64,000 nucleotides of DNA, taken from NCBI GenBank assembly GCA_048499455.1, contig JASNZV010000001.1:868001-932000 (forward strand). Reading direction: 5' to 3'. This stretch comes from CFX5 sp023384495. Lineage in GTDB: Bacteria; Chloroflexota; Anaerolineae; Caldilineales; Caldilineaceae. The notes beneath the pieces were generated by a model. The model made no database searches and was not told where the DNA came from. It was given only the letters and a program-made list of their open reading frames with translations. Both the position numbers and the translations under genes were made by a program. The stretch's first letter is position 1. Each line of letters begins with the position of its first letter. Positions 36,013 to 45,036 of the stretch are shown here, piece after piece.

Positions 36013-37076
36013 TGGATAACGCCAGCCAGTTGTTGATGCGCCACTTGAACCGCCTCCGCGGCCTGCGTCTTCTCGTCGTTAACTACCCAGACGGGCATCT
36101 GCTGCGGGCGCTCTATGCCCAACAACCCCACGCCGCCGTCGAAGCGTTCACCCACGACTTTGCCGCCCACCGGCGCGCCCAGGCAGCCTATCAAGCAGGC
36201 GGGCTGCCGGGGGAGCGGTTGGGCTTTGGCGCGGCGATTCAGCCGGCGGGCGCGCCGTTCGACGCCGTTGTCCTCTTCTTGCCCAAGAGCCGGCCCCTGT
36301 TGGCAATGACATTGGCCATGACAGCCCCCCTTCTGGCGCAAGAGGGCGCGTTCTATCTCGTAGGCGAAAACAAGGCCGGCATCCGTTCCGCCCAGGCGCT
36401 GCTTGCAGAGACGATTGGCCCGGTCAAAGTGCTGGACACCGCTCGTCATTGCGCGCTGCTTCACGCTACCCGACGCATCGAAGCGCCTCCCTTCGATCTG
36501 GAGCGCTGGGTGGACACCTACACGGTGGAAGCAGGCGAGCACGCGCTGACCGTCATCTCGCTGCCCGGCGTCTTTAGCCAGGGCCGGCTGGATGAGGGAA
36601 CCCGCCTGCTGCTGGAGACGCTCGACGCGCCGCCGGGGCCAACCGTGCTCGATTTTGGCTGTGGCGCCGGCGTGATTGGCGCCGCGGTCAAACGACGTTG
36701 GCCACAGACCACCGTCACCATGACCGACGCCAACGCGCTGGCGCTGGAGGCCGCTCGCCGCACGTGGGCCGCCAACAACCTTCCGCCCGACCCGGTCGTG
36801 GCGTCGGATGTCTTTAGCCATGTGGATGGGCGCTTCGCGCAGATCGTCTCCAATCCGCCCTTTCATAGCGGCGTCCAGACCGATAACCGGGTCGTCACGA
36901 CCTTTTTGCAAGAGGCGAAGGCGCATCTGGCGCCCGGTGGCGCGCTGCGCATTGTCGCCAACCGCTTTCTCAAGTACGCCCCCCTCATGGAAACCCACGT
37001 TGGCCTCTGCCGGGTGATGGCGGAGAGCCCCCGCTACTACGTGTTGGAGAGCGCCGTCGCCGAGGGAAGCCGATAG
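36009..37076 (+). CDS. Class I SAM-dependent methyltransferase, RsmC/RlmG-like
   Basis: A 355-residue protein with an N-terminal pseudo-methyltransferase domain (~1-190) and a C-terminal catalytic domain. The latter has SAM-binding VLDFGCGAGVIGAAVKRR and the N-methyltransferase motif IVSNPPFHSG, followed by GGALRIVANRFLKYAPLM. This two-domain layout is that of RsmC (16S G1207) and RlmG (23S G1835) guanine-N2 methyltransferases; which rRNA site is modified cannot be told. It overlaps oppD by 4 bp and overlaps the convergent MBL-fold gene by 40 bp at the 3' end. Confidence 0.85.
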   Translation: MMDNASQLLMRHLNRLRGLRLLVVNYPDGHLLRALYAQQPHAAVEAFTHDFAAHRRAQAAYQAGGLPGERLGFGAAIQPAGAPFDAVVLFLPKSRPLLAMTLAMTAPLLAQEGAFYLVGENKAGIRSAQALLAETIGPVKVLDTARHCALLHATRRIEAPPFDLERWVDTYTVEAGEHALTVISLPGVFSQGRLDEGTRLLLETLDAPPGPTVLDFGCGAGVIGAAVKRRWPQTTVTMTDANALALEAARRTWAANNLPPDPVVASDVFSHVDGRFAQIVSNPPFHSGVQTDNRVVTTFLQEAKAHLAPGGALRIVANRFLKYAPLMETHVGLCRVMAESPRYYVLESAVAEGSR

Positions 37077-38032
37077 CGCCATGCCCCGCTCGCCGCACCC
37101 CGCTCCGCGGCGAGCCGTCCCTCAGCCACCAATAGGTCGAGATAGCCCACCGCCATCCACAGGCCAGCCGCACCGACGCGCGCCGCGCGGTCGCCATAGA
37201 GCCGCGTGAAGAGATCGGCTACGGTCGCGGCGCCGGCCTGCACATGGTGCAGACACTCATCGGCCCGGCTGCGGATCCGCGCCAGTTGGCCGCGGATGAC
37301 GGCCCGGTGCTCACCAAAGGGCGCGCCATGACCGGGGAAGACCGTCTCCACATCCAGCGCGGCCAATTGCGCCAGCGACGCCATCATTTGCGGCAAGGCG
37401 GGCGGGCGCGGCTGGCCGGGCGGCGGCGCGTCCACCACCGGGGTCGCCGTGGGGATCATCAGCGCGTCCGACGAGATCAGTTGGCGGCGCTCAGGCTGAT
37501 AGAAGGCCATCTGCCACGCATTGTGACCGGGCAGATGGAGCGCCTGCCAGCGCTGGCCCCCCAGCATGAGCGGCTCATCGGCGGGGAATGCGCAGATACG
37601 GTCGGCGGGGATTGGCGTCCAGGCCGCCAGCGTCTGCTCCATCCAGCCGAGCATGGCGGCGGCGTGGGCGGGTGTCAGCCCCAGGCCGGGCAGGAAATCG
37701 TCCCGATAGTAGGCGATTCGCTGGCGCCAGAGGGTGGGGAAGTGGCGGAGCCAGTCGACGCCCACGTTGGCCATGCAGATCCGCGCCGGCCCGGCTTCGG
37801 CAATCCGCGCCGCCAGCCCGTAATGGTCCACATGTGGGTGGGTAATGATCACGCGCGAGAGGTCCGCCGCGGTGAGGCCGTGGTCCGCCAGCCCAGCTTC
37901 GAGCGCCGTCCAGCTTGCGGCGTCGCCATAGCCGGCGTCAACTAGCACGGCTTCTGGCTTGCGAAAGAGATAGACGTTGACGGACCCATCTTCGAGGGTG
38001 AAGGGGAGTTCAATGCGGATTGGTTGTGACAT
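37037..38032 (-). CDS. MBL-fold metal-dependent hydrolase
   Basis: A 331-residue protein with the metallo-beta-lactamase signature THPHVDHYG (HxHxDH). Later metal ligands lie at LPGHNAWQM and SSDALMIP, with FPGHGAPF near residue 230, as in the glyoxalase II/LACTB2-like group with a C-terminal helical/winged part. The substrate is unknown; many relatives hydrolyse thioesters or lactones. The ATG at 38032 starts the typical beta strand MSQPIRIELPF. Its last 13 codons lie antisense to the end of the methyltransferase gene. Confidence 0.88.
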   Translation of the reverse strand: MSQPIRIELPFTLEDGSVNVYLFRKPEAVLVDAGYGDAASWTALEAGLADHGLTAADLSRVIITHPHVDHYGLAARIAEAGPARICMANVGVDWLRHFPTLWRQRIAYYRDDFLPGLGLTPAHAAAMLGWMEQTLAAWTPIPADRICAFPADEPLMLGGQRWQALHLPGHNAWQMAFYQPERRQLISSDALMIPTATPVVDAPPPGQPRPPALPQMMASLAQLAALDVETVFPGHGAPFGEHRAVIRGQLARIRSRADECLHHVQAGAATVADLFTRLYGDRAARVGAAGLWMAVGYLDLLVAEGRLAAERGAASGAWRYRLPSATALSNT

Positions 38033-38138
38033 GGATTGGGTAACCCTTATCGCTTCTTTTGGCTCTAATCGTTGTGGCCGATGTATTTCGGTTTCAGTAT
38101 GAGTTGGAAAATCACGCTATCTTTGTAGATTTGTTTAA

Positions 38139-38216
38139 CGCAAAGACACAGTGGAGCAAAGACGCCAAGCGGGTGGTGAGCCCCTTCTTTGCGTCTCTGC
38201 ATCGTTGCGCCGTTTC
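38139..38216. repeat. Phased octamer inverted repeat (CGCAAAGA type)
   Basis: The left arm is CGCAAAGA-CACAGTGG-AGCAAAGA-CGCCAAGC (38139-38170). The right arm is TTCTTTGC-GTCTCTGC-ATCGTTGC-GCCGTTTC (38185-38216). Each arm runs in 8-bp steps and the two can pair around a short loop. It lies upstream of the SDR gene, inside the non-coding leader. Confidence 0.6.
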
Positions 38217-38264
38217 GTTCAAAGTGAAAACATGGAAAAAGTAAAAGGCAAGGAGCAAATCAAA

Positions 38265-39143
38265 ATGAAAAAGCTTTCTGGCAAAATTGCCGTTGTCGCA
38301 GGGGCAACGCGCGGCGCAGGGCGGGGCATCGCGTGCATGTTGGGCGAATTGGGCGCCACCGTCTATTGTACAGGGCGCAGCGTGCGGGGCCGGCCTGCCA
38401 GCGGCGCCAACCGGCCCGAAACCATTGACGAAACGGCGGAGATGGTCACCAGTTACGGGGGCGTTGGCATCCCCGTGCAGGTGGACCACACAGCGCCGGC
38501 GCAGGTGGAGGCGCTCTTCCGGCGGGTGCGAGATGAGCAGGGCCGGCTGGATGTTCTCATCAACGATGTGTGGGGTGGCGAAAAGCTCATCGAGTGGGGC
38601 AAGCCCTTTTGGGAACTGTCGTTGGAGCGCATGTACACCCTCATGGAGCGGGCTGTCTATTCGCACATCATCACCAGCCGCTATGGCGCGCCGCTCATGG
38701 TCGAACAGCGTCACGGGCTGATCGTCGAGATCACCGACGGCGACACGCTCGACTATCGGGGCAACTTTCTCTACGACCTGGTCAAGACGAGCGTGATCCG
38801 TCTGGCCTATGGCATGGCGCAGGAGTTGAAGCCGCACGATGTCACAGCTGTGGCCGTCACCCCTGGTTTTCTACGGTCGGAAGAGATGCTGGAGCACTTT
38901 GGCGTAACCGAAGCCAATTGGCAAGATGGCGCCAAGAAGGAGCCCCATTTCATCGCCTCCGAGACGCCCTACTTTGTGGGGCGGGCGGTGGCGGCGCTGG
39001 CGGCAGACCCCAATGTGGCGGCCAAATCGGGCAAGGCGTTAAGTTCGTGGGGCTTGTCCGACGAGTATAACTTTTCTGATATCGATGGCCGGCAGCCCCA
39101 CTGGGGGCGTTATTTTGCCGAAAACGTTGCCCAGACACGTTGA
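38265..39143 (+). CDS. Short-chain dehydrogenase/reductase (SDR)
   Basis: A 292-residue NAD(P)-dependent oxidoreductase. The nucleotide-binding glycine motif is AGATRGAGRGIA, the adenine-ring loop VDHTAP, the structural motif LINDVWGG (in place of the usual NNAG), and the catalytic pair lies in YDLVKTS (YxxxK), with VEITDGD holding the region of the usual Ser. The substitution of NNAG and a Thr/Asp where Ser is expected set it apart from classical SDRs. The ATG at 38265 is chosen: AAGGAG lies upstream, and longer starts read into the octamer repeat. Confidence 0.88.
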   Translation: MKKLSGKIAVVAGATRGAGRGIACMLGELGATVYCTGRSVRGRPASGANRPETIDETAEMVTSYGGVGIPVQVDHTAPAQVEALFRRVRDEQGRLDVLINDVWGGEKLIEWGKPFWELSLERMYTLMERAVYSHIITSRYGAPLMVEQRHGLIVEITDGDTLDYRGNFLYDLVKTSVIRLAYGMAQELKPHDVTAVAVTPGFLRSEEMLEHFGVTEANWQDGAKKEPHFIASETPYFVGRAVAALAADPNVAAKSGKALSSWGLSDEYNFSDIDGRQPHWGRYFAENVAQTR

Positions 39144-39171
39144 CCGCATAGCCGCGCTGGCCTGGAGACCC

Positions 39172-39238
39172 ATCCGAATAACGGTCGAGATCAAGCCAAT
39201 AAGCCTGTCAGAAGCGTGAGTCGCAGCCTTATTCGGAT
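39172..39238. terminator. Inverted repeat between convergent genes
   Basis: ATCCGAATAA (39172-39181) and TTATTCGGAT (39229-39238) pair perfectly across 47 nt, between the SDR stop and the stop of the WD40/SH3 gene. No T-run is present; it may be a weak bidirectional terminator or a small palindromic repeat. Confidence 0.4.
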
Positions 39239-39245
39239 AGGGCTT

Positions 39246-40586
39246 CTATTGTGCGCGAATGGGGAACATAAGCCGTGCGCCGGCTGTCACCTCAATGTCA
39301 CCGCTGATGTCCGCCGGCTCGCTCGCGCCGCTGAGCTGATAACGGATGGTATAGGTGTAGCTGCCCGGCTCGAAACAGGCAGGTGATTCCTGGCCCGGCG
39401 CCAGGTCAATCGGTTGGCCACTCAGCTCGCCATTGCGCGCCATAAACAACGTGAGCGCCACCGGCAACTGGTTTTGGAAGAGATAGCAGCCCTGATCAGC
39501 CGGGAAAGGGTCTGCCGGCGCTTCTTCGGTAGGGGCTTCCGCAACTGGTTGCGGGGTGGGGGTGGGCGTCGGTGACGATGCCGGCGTCGGCGCTGCCCCA
39601 AGGTTGGGGGTAGGCGTGGGCAAGGGCAACAGCGAAGCCACTGTCGGGGTGGGGACCGGCTCGGCAATGCTTTCAATTGGGACGATCTCGTCACAGGGGG
39701 TATCCAACGTCACAAACTGGCCCCCCCCCGCCACCCACCCCTCGGCGCCGTCGGGGATCCGCACCTGCAACCAGGCGCAATCTTCCGCCTGGTCGAGCAC
39801 AGTCAACGCTTCGCCCAGCAGCCCGGTGGCAATGCGTGGGAAATCGACACCGGGGCCGCTGCGCACGTTGAGCCGGTTCACTTGGACGGTGGCGATGGCC
39901 GGTGTGGGCGCCGGCGTGGGCGTGGCGGTGGGTTGCACGGCGACGGCTACCTCAACACCCCAGACACGCACCGAGCCATCCGCCGCCGCCGAAACGATCT
40001 GCGAGCCGTCGGTGAGCCAATAGAGGCTGCGAATGGCGCCCGTATGCCCTTCGAGCGTTTCCAGCACGACCCCTTCGGTGACGCTCCAAATTTCAATCAC
40101 GCCGGCCTCGGTGCCGGTGGCGATCTGGCTGCCGTCGGCGAGCCAGGCCACGCTGACAATCGCATCGGCGGTTCCGTCGATGTCGCCCAAAAGCTCGCGC
40201 TCTTCGATCTGCCACAATGCGAGCGAGCCATCGTCCAGTGTCACCGCCAATAAGGAGCTATCGGGCGACCACCAGAGTCCCTGCGCGGGCGCCTCAGAGA
40301 GGATTTCACCGTTGGCCGTTTCGGTGGGCGCGTAGAGCCAGAGGCCGGCGCTGGTCGCCACGGCCAACAGCCCCTCATCGGGCGAGAAGGCGACCTGGCG
40401 TAACTCGCCCTCTTCAACCCGCACCACCTCACCGGGGTCCAGCGCCTCGACCAGGTCGATGATCTCGCCCGTCGGGGTCTGGGCAAAGGTTGGGTGAACG
40501 GTTAAGAACAGCGGGCCGGCCAATAGGGCGGCCAAGAGCGCAAACCGCCTGATCCAGGCAGCGAATGTGTGTCGGTATCGATTCAT
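39246..40586 (-). CDS. Secreted WD40-like / SH3-type protein with proline-threonine linker
   Basis: A 446-residue protein. A Sec signal (FALLAALLAGPLFLTVHPTFA) is followed by WD40-type repeats (QVAFSPDEGLLAVATSAGLWLY; SVAWLADGSQIATGTEAGVIEIW; SLYWLTDGSQIVSAAADGSVRVW). A bacterial SH3-like domain comes next (VQVNRLNVRSGPGVDFPRIA, then EGWVAGGGQFV), flanked by PTPTPAPTPA and a longer Pro/Thr-rich spacer, and then a small C-terminal beta domain. The SH3 part would bind peptidoglycan or wall glycans. Three propeller blades are too few for a closed ring, so it may oligomerise. AAAGGAGG precedes the ATG at 40586. Confidence 0.82.
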   Translation of the reverse strand: MNRYRHTFAAWIRRFALLAALLAGPLFLTVHPTFAQTPTGEIIDLVEALDPGEVVRVEEGELRQVAFSPDEGLLAVATSAGLWLYAPTETANGEILSEAPAQGLWWSPDSSLLAVTLDDGSLALWQIEERELLGDIDGTADAIVSVAWLADGSQIATGTEAGVIEIWSVTEGVVLETLEGHTGAIRSLYWLTDGSQIVSAAADGSVRVWGVEVAVAVQPTATPTPAPTPAIATVQVNRLNVRSGPGVDFPRIATGLLGEALTVLDQAEDCAWLQVRIPDGAEGWVAGGGQFVTLDTPCDEIVPIESIAEPVPTPTVASLLPLPTPTPNLGAAPTPASSPTPTPTPQPVAEAPTEEAPADPFPADQGCYLFQNQLPVALTLFMARNGELSGQPIDLAPGQESPACFEPGSYTYTIRYQLSGASEPADISGDIEVTAGARLMFPIRAQ

Positions 40587-40649
40587 TGCTAGAGATTCCT
40601 CCTTTGCATTGGGGCCGAACCAAGGCGCAGAAAGATGCACGAGGGCAGG

Positions 40650-40979
40650 CTACACCTTCTCGAAATGTTCGACATTCAAGACAAAGATGGTTGCGCCGCC
40701 CACATGTTTTTCCAGCGGCAACGGAATGTTGACCTCGCCTGGCTCCATGACGGGCGGCAATGGCGTGACGTATTGGACGCGAGTGGGGCAGCTCTCGCGG
40801 ATGATGCCGATGACCTCCTCAACCCGCTCATCATCAACGCCGCAGAGGAGCGTGGTGTTCCCGACGCGCAAGAAGCCGCCCGCGGTGTGGGTCATCGTCA
40901 CGGAGAAGCCACGGCGGTTGAGTCGATCCACCACATTGCGGCTGTCATCGTTGTTGACAATGGCGTAGACAAGTTTCAT
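40650..40979 (-). CDS. darA: Cyclic-di-AMP receptor of the PII-like YaaQ/DarA/PstA family
   Basis: Exactly 109 residues, the family's standard length. It starts MKLVYAIVNNDDSRNVVDRL and contains MTHTAGGFLRVGNTTLLCGV with the T-loop/ligand glycines and the C-terminal GGATIFVLNVEHFEKV. Such trimeric proteins bind c-di-AMP at subunit interfaces; downstream targets are mostly unknown. It is 151 bp after tmk on the same strand, matching the tmk-yaaQ order of Firmicutes. So c-di-AMP signalling is expected in this organism. Confidence 0.92.
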   Translation of the reverse strand: MKLVYAIVNNDDSRNVVDRLNRRGFSVTMTHTAGGFLRVGNTTLLCGVDDERVEEVIGIIRESCPTRVQYVTPLPPVMEPGEVNIPLPLEKHVGGATIFVLNVEHFEKV

Positions 40980-41130
40980 AGGCGTTTTACACAAAAAACG
41001 GAACGCATGTCGCAGTTGCTTTGAACATCTACCCGGAAATGGTTTCGGACGTCGAAACGATAGCCTACATTCAACCACAAAATCAAAGAGAAGCCAAGAA
41101 GCTGCGCGCCGGGCGTTTCGGTTCGATGGG

Positions 41131-41790
41131 TTAGCGGGATTGGCTGGTTGGGGCTGTGGATTCGGAAATGCGCAGGCGCGGCGAGACCGACTGCCAGATG
41201 GAGGCATGAATGGACGCAACCGGCTGGGTTGCGTCCACCACAAGCCAGCGTTCAACCTCTTGGGCGGCCAGCTGAAGATAGCCTGCATGGGCCGCCCGGT
41301 GAAAAGCCAGCGCCTTGTCTTCCATGCGATTCCATTCGGCGTCGGCATCCCCTCGCTTGCGGCGTAACCCTTCTGCGGGGTCGATATCGAGGAAGACAGT
41401 GAGATTGGGCGTCAGCCCGCCTGTGGCGTAGTCGATCAGCATACGCAGTTCCGCCAGGTTGCGCCCGTAGCCAAAGCCCTGATAGGCCAGCGTACTGTCG
41501 GCAAAGCGGTCGCAGAGCACTACCGTCCCTGCCGCCAGCGCCGGGCGGATCACCTCATCCACTAGTTGAGCGCGGGCGGCATTGTAGAGCAACGCTTCGG
41601 CGCGCAGGCTCATCTCTACATGGGCGCGGTCATGCAGCACCGTGCGGATGGCGTTGCCGATGCGCGTCCCGCCCGGCTCGCGTGTCAACAGCGCCGCCTG
41701 CCCGCGCCGGGTGAGCGCCTCGGCCAGCAACTGGATCTGCGTGGTCTTGCCGCTGCCGTCGGGGCCTTCGAAGGTGATGAAGAGTGTCAT
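41131..41790 (-). CDS. tmk: Thymidylate kinase
   Basis: A 219-residue P-loop kinase that phosphorylates dTMP to dTDP. The P-loop is FEGPDGSGKTTQI, the DR(Y/F) segment is TVVLCDRFADSTLAYQG, and the lid region RRKRGDADAEWNRME is Arg-rich, as in bacterial TMPKs. TREPGGTRIGNAIR near residue 37 is also diagnostic. It lies between the R3H ATPase gene and darA. Identification is firm. Confidence 0.96.
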   Translation of the reverse strand: MTLFITFEGPDGSGKTTQIQLLAEALTRRGQAALLTREPGGTRIGNAIRTVLHDRAHVEMSLRAEALLYNAARAQLVDEVIRPALAAGTVVLCDRFADSTLAYQGFGYGRNLAELRMLIDYATGGLTPNLTVFLDIDPAEGLRRKRGDADAEWNRMEDKALAFHRAAHAGYLQLAAQEVERWLVVDATQPVASIHASIWQSVSPRLRISESTAPTSQSR

Positions 41791-41812
41791 GGGAATAGAG
41801 AGGGGGGGCGTG

Positions 41813-41862
41813 GGGGATAGGGGATGGGGTAAGAACCCGACTCCCTATCCCCTACACCCTAT
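41813..41862. repeat. Heptamer hairpin GGGGATA-GGGGATG with complementary arm
   Basis: GGGGATA and GGGGATG at 41813-41826, then GGGTAAG. The opposite arm is CTCCCTATCCCCTACACCCTA, up to 41862, which overlaps the end of the R3H ATPase gene. It fills the 68-bp gap before tmk. Confidence 0.6.
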
Positions 41863-43532
41863 TTTCTGAAGATGCGGACGCGACGGTAGGGTTCGCGGCC
41901 ATAGCTATGACTCACCAAATTGGCGGCGCGCACCAGTTGGTGCTGTTGGCTGCGGATGGCGGCCGACTGGGGCGACAGCTCGTGGTCGCTGGCCCCGCTC
42001 AACACCTGCTGGATGCCATCCTGCGCCTCGCGCATGGCTTCGGTAAAGATGTCGATGGGGTCGGTGGGAATGTGGAAGATGTCCACCAGACACTGCTCCA
42101 TCTGCGAGACGGTGTTGCTGCGCAGCACATAGATGGGGATATTGCGGCGCTCGGCGTCGGCTATCGGCTGCGGCTGTTGCCGATAGTAGTTCTTGAGCGT
42201 CAGCACCACATCCGCATGGTTGAGGTCATCGACAATCTGCACCGGCACATTGAGGCTGCCCGCTGCCGAGCGTAGTCGATTTTGCCCAACCCCATAGGGG
42301 AAGATGCGCACCATCTTGTAGGTGGGCGTCTCGCCCTCGCGCCGTGTCAGCGCATCCAGCGACTGGGAGGGCGGCTCGACTGTGGCGCCGTTACGCCATT
42401 CGTTGGTCGGCTCACCCTGGTGGCGGCCATTGCCATTGGCCGGCGCTGCGCGCTCTCCTTCTTGAGGCTTGCCGGGCCGGCGGCGCTGGCGGTCGTTGCC
42501 AAACGCGGTCGATTGTGTTTCTTGGCCATAGTGAACCGCCGCCTCGGTGTGGACAGCGCCGGCGTCGTCGATGTAGCGCAATTCGGGCGTCAACATCCGT
42601 CCGCGCAGCAACGCATCAACTGCGGCCGCCACATCATGATGGATGATCATGCGCTGGCGGTCTTGGATTTCGATGAGTACATCGAAGGTGGGGGGCGCCT
42701 TGCGTTCGAGCACACTCTTTTGTGTGCCGCGGCGGCGCGCCTCTTCGTCCGAGAGCGTCACCGATTCGATGCCGCCCACCAGATCGCTGAGCGTGGGGTT
42801 CATGAGCAGGTTTTCCAGGCTGTTGCCGTGGGCGGTGCCCACCAGTTGCACCCCGCGCTCGGCAATGGTGCGGGCGGCGATTGCCTCCAACTCACGACCG
42901 ATCTCGTCGATGATGATCACCTGCGGCATGTGATTTTCCACCGCCTCGATCATCACCTCGTGTTGCAGCGCTGGCTCGGGCACCTGCATACGCCGCGAGC
43001 GACCGATGGACGGGTGGGGGATGTCGCCATCGCCGGCGATCTCGTTGCTGGTGTCGACAATGACCACGCGGCGGTCTTCGCCGCGCACGCGCGCGGCCTC
43101 GCGCAGGAGCGTCGTCTTGCCCACGCCGGGTCGCCCCAGGAGGAGGATGCTCCTATCGCTCATGACAATGTCTTTGATGATTTCAATTGTGCCATAGACG
43201 GCGCGCCCAACGCGACAGGTCAGGCCGATGATCTTGGCCTTGCGGTTGCGGATCGCCGAGATCCGATGCAGTGTGCGCTCGATGCCGGCCCGGTTGTCCG
43301 AACCAAAATCCCCGACGCGGTCGATGGTCATCTGTAGGTCTTCGAGGGTGACCTCGTGATCGCTCAGATGCATTTCACCCCAGGTGAAGCGCGCTTCGGG
43401 CAGGCGCCCCAGATCCATGATCACTTCAATCAGGTCTGCCGATTGATTGACCTGTTCCAACGCGGTGCGCACCTGCGGTGGGAGGATGTTCAACAATAAA
43501 TCCAGATCGTCGGTAATCTGTAACGTGGTCAT
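41859..43532 (-). CDS. SpoIIIAA-like P-loop ATPase with C-terminal R3H domain
   Basis: A 557-residue protein. Its Walker A is LLLGRPGVGKTTLLREAARV (about 130-149), then DTSNEIAGDGDIPH and QVIIIDEIGRELEA (Walker B), as in stage III sporulation protein AA and the plastid Ycf45 family. The C-terminus (SQQHQLVRAANLVSHSYGRE-type R3H signature) suggests single-stranded nucleic acid binding. In non-sporulating bacteria the role is unknown. ATG at 43532 is preferred; the extra 34 upstream residues would start at TTG with no sensible spacing. It is the first gene before tmk and darA on this strand. Confidence 0.85.
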   Translation of the reverse strand: MTTLQITDDLDLLLNILPPQVRTALEQVNQSADLIEVIMDLGRLPEARFTWGEMHLSDHEVTLEDLQMTIDRVGDFGSDNRAGIERTLHRISAIRNRKAKIIGLTCRVGRAVYGTIEIIKDIVMSDRSILLLGRPGVGKTTLLREAARVRGEDRRVVIVDTSNEIAGDGDIPHPSIGRSRRMQVPEPALQHEVMIEAVENHMPQVIIIDEIGRELEAIAARTIAERGVQLVGTAHGNSLENLLMNPTLSDLVGGIESVTLSDEEARRRGTQKSVLERKAPPTFDVLIEIQDRQRMIIHHDVAAAVDALLRGRMLTPELRYIDDAGAVHTEAAVHYGQETQSTAFGNDRQRRRPGKPQEGERAAPANGNGRHQGEPTNEWRNGATVEPPSQSLDALTRREGETPTYKMVRIFPYGVGQNRLRSAAGSLNVPVQIVDDLNHADVVLTLKNYYRQQPQPIADAERRNIPIYVLRSNTVSQMEQCLVDIFHIPTDPIDIFTEAMREAQDGIQQVLSGASDHELSPQSAAIRSQQHQLVRAANLVSHSYGREPYRRVRIFRK

Positions 43533-43745
43533 TGAAGATGCCCTGGACCCTTCCAGGGGCGGTTTTTGATCGGCGTTTAAGGCCGACCGAACGGGTGTCG
43601 CGAGTGTCGCTGTACGTTCTGTTGCCACAAACAATCCTTTGCCTATGGTTGAAAGGCCGAAAAAAGATGCTTATCACCCCTACGACGCTTCACGGGCGCT
43701 GGCGGTTCCCCGTGTACAGAACAGGATATGGGTCGGCGAAACGAA

Positions 43746-44765
43746 TCATTGGCCTGGCTCCTCCGGCAACGTATAGGGTGTCGGCACAACCTCGCGCGCG
43801 GCCTCCAACACCGGGGTCAAGACGGGCGTCACTGTGCGCACCCACTGCATCACATGTTTCACCATCTTGGCGCGATCCGTAAAAGGGGCAAAACCATACT
43901 CACTGAGTACGGCGCCCAAAACACGCTCATAATCGCAGACGCCCACATAGATGGGCAAACGCACGCCATCCTGGCGGATTACGGCCAGCCCATGACGCAC
44001 CAGTTCGTGCAGATGGCTCGTATCGGGCCGGCGGGTGTCGGCCCAGATTTGCAGCCAGACTCCCCGCGCCCCGTACGCCACCTGGATGCACGCCTGCACC
44101 TCATTGCGCTCGTCCAACACATACCCTTTGTGGATGCCGCCACGCCACCAGTTCAACAGCGGCGGCTTGAGGGCGTCATCCGCCTGCATCCCTTCCGCCT
44201 GTTGAACAGGGGCCGGCGTCACGCGCGCATAGAGTCGCTGGAGCGCCCATTCGTCGGCGCGCGTCTGCGGGCGGATCGAGCCCCCACCCTGGCGTGGGAA
44301 ACTTTCCAGGCTCTGAGACGCCAGCCGCCAGATCGTCTGGTGTGTGAAGACGCGAAAGCCGACATGGGTAAAGGTATTGACAGGCAGGGGCTGGTCGGGC
44401 GCATCGGCATAGATGCGCGACAGCCCCTGCTGCGGCGCTTCGTTGACGCAGTGCGCCAATAGCTTTTCCCAGATTGCGGGGTGTCCCCAGGTGGTGTCCA
44501 GCGCCGGCGCCAGCAGCAAAATGTCTGCCTCCGGGCGACCGGGACGCTTCTGCATTTGGAGGAGGCCGGTGCTGGCCAAACCATGCTCGCGTCGTTCGAG
44601 GATGTAGGTGGTTACTTTGGCGTCATTCCACAAAAAGGCCGCAGATAAGGCGGCTCGAAAGGCGGATTGAGGATTGAGCAACTCCTCAATCATAGCCAGC
44701 TTCGTTGCTTGTCTGCCCAGGCGTTGGATTGTAAAGATATCGCCAACTTGAACAGGACGAATCAC
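43746..44765 (-). CDS. Putative GNAT-like protein, possibly with two acetyltransferase-type halves
   Basis: A 339-residue protein. The N-terminal half begins VIRPVQVGDIFTIQRLGRQ, the typical first strand and helix of a GNAT. The rest alternates strands and helices in a GNAT-like order, with a second IRPQTRADEWALQRLYARV start near residue 175. Neither half shows a clean acetyl-CoA loop (Q/RxxGxG/A), so one or both may be non-catalytic. The start is GTG at 44765 or TTG at 44768. It is separated from the next gene by 271 bp containing a 15-bp direct repeat. Confidence 0.6.
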   Translation of the reverse strand: MIRPVQVGDIFTIQRLGRQATKLAMIEELLNPQSAFRAALSAAFLWNDAKVTTYILERREHGLASTGLLQMQKRPGRPEADILLLAPALDTTWGHPAIWEKLLAHCVNEAPQQGLSRIYADAPDQPLPVNTFTHVGFRVFTHQTIWRLASQSLESFPRQGGGSIRPQTRADEWALQRLYARVTPAPVQQAEGMQADDALKPPLLNWWRGGIHKGYVLDERNEVQACIQVAYGARGVWLQIWADTRRPDTSHLHELVRHGLAVIRQDGVRLPIYVGVCDYERVLGAVLSEYGFAPFTDRAKMVKHVMQWVRTVTPVLTPVLEAAREVVPTPYTLPEEPGQ

Positions 44766-44866
44766 CAAATATGCGCTCCGTGATCATGTGTACGCTGAGC
44801 CGGCGTACCTTCTACGGTCGTCGCTTTACAGAATCTAGCGCATCTTTAACCAGGTAGCTTTGCAAA

Positions 44867-44898
44867 CCGACTGGTGGTATGGGCCGACTGGTGGTATG
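44867..44898. repeat. Two copies of a 15-bp direct repeat
   Basis: CCGACTGGTGGTATG occurs at 44867-44881 and 44884-44898, two bases apart, in the gap between two minus-strand genes. It could be a binding site for a regulator of the gene at 43746. Confidence 0.7.
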
Positions 44899-45036
44899 AA
44901 CGTCAATTGTCAAACAACCAGGTCGTTAAAGAAGCACTACGGTCAGCGTTAGCCTTGCGTACACCCTATTGACAAATTGTACCTGATGATGGCAAAAAAG
45001 ACAAGTAGTAAATCTCTCACTCAGCGGAAAATTATG

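Noticed and set aside
44766..45036. Promoter or gene in the gap with a TTGACA on the plus strand
   Set aside because: TTGACA near 44970 has no -10 box at the right distance and no plus-strand gene follows.
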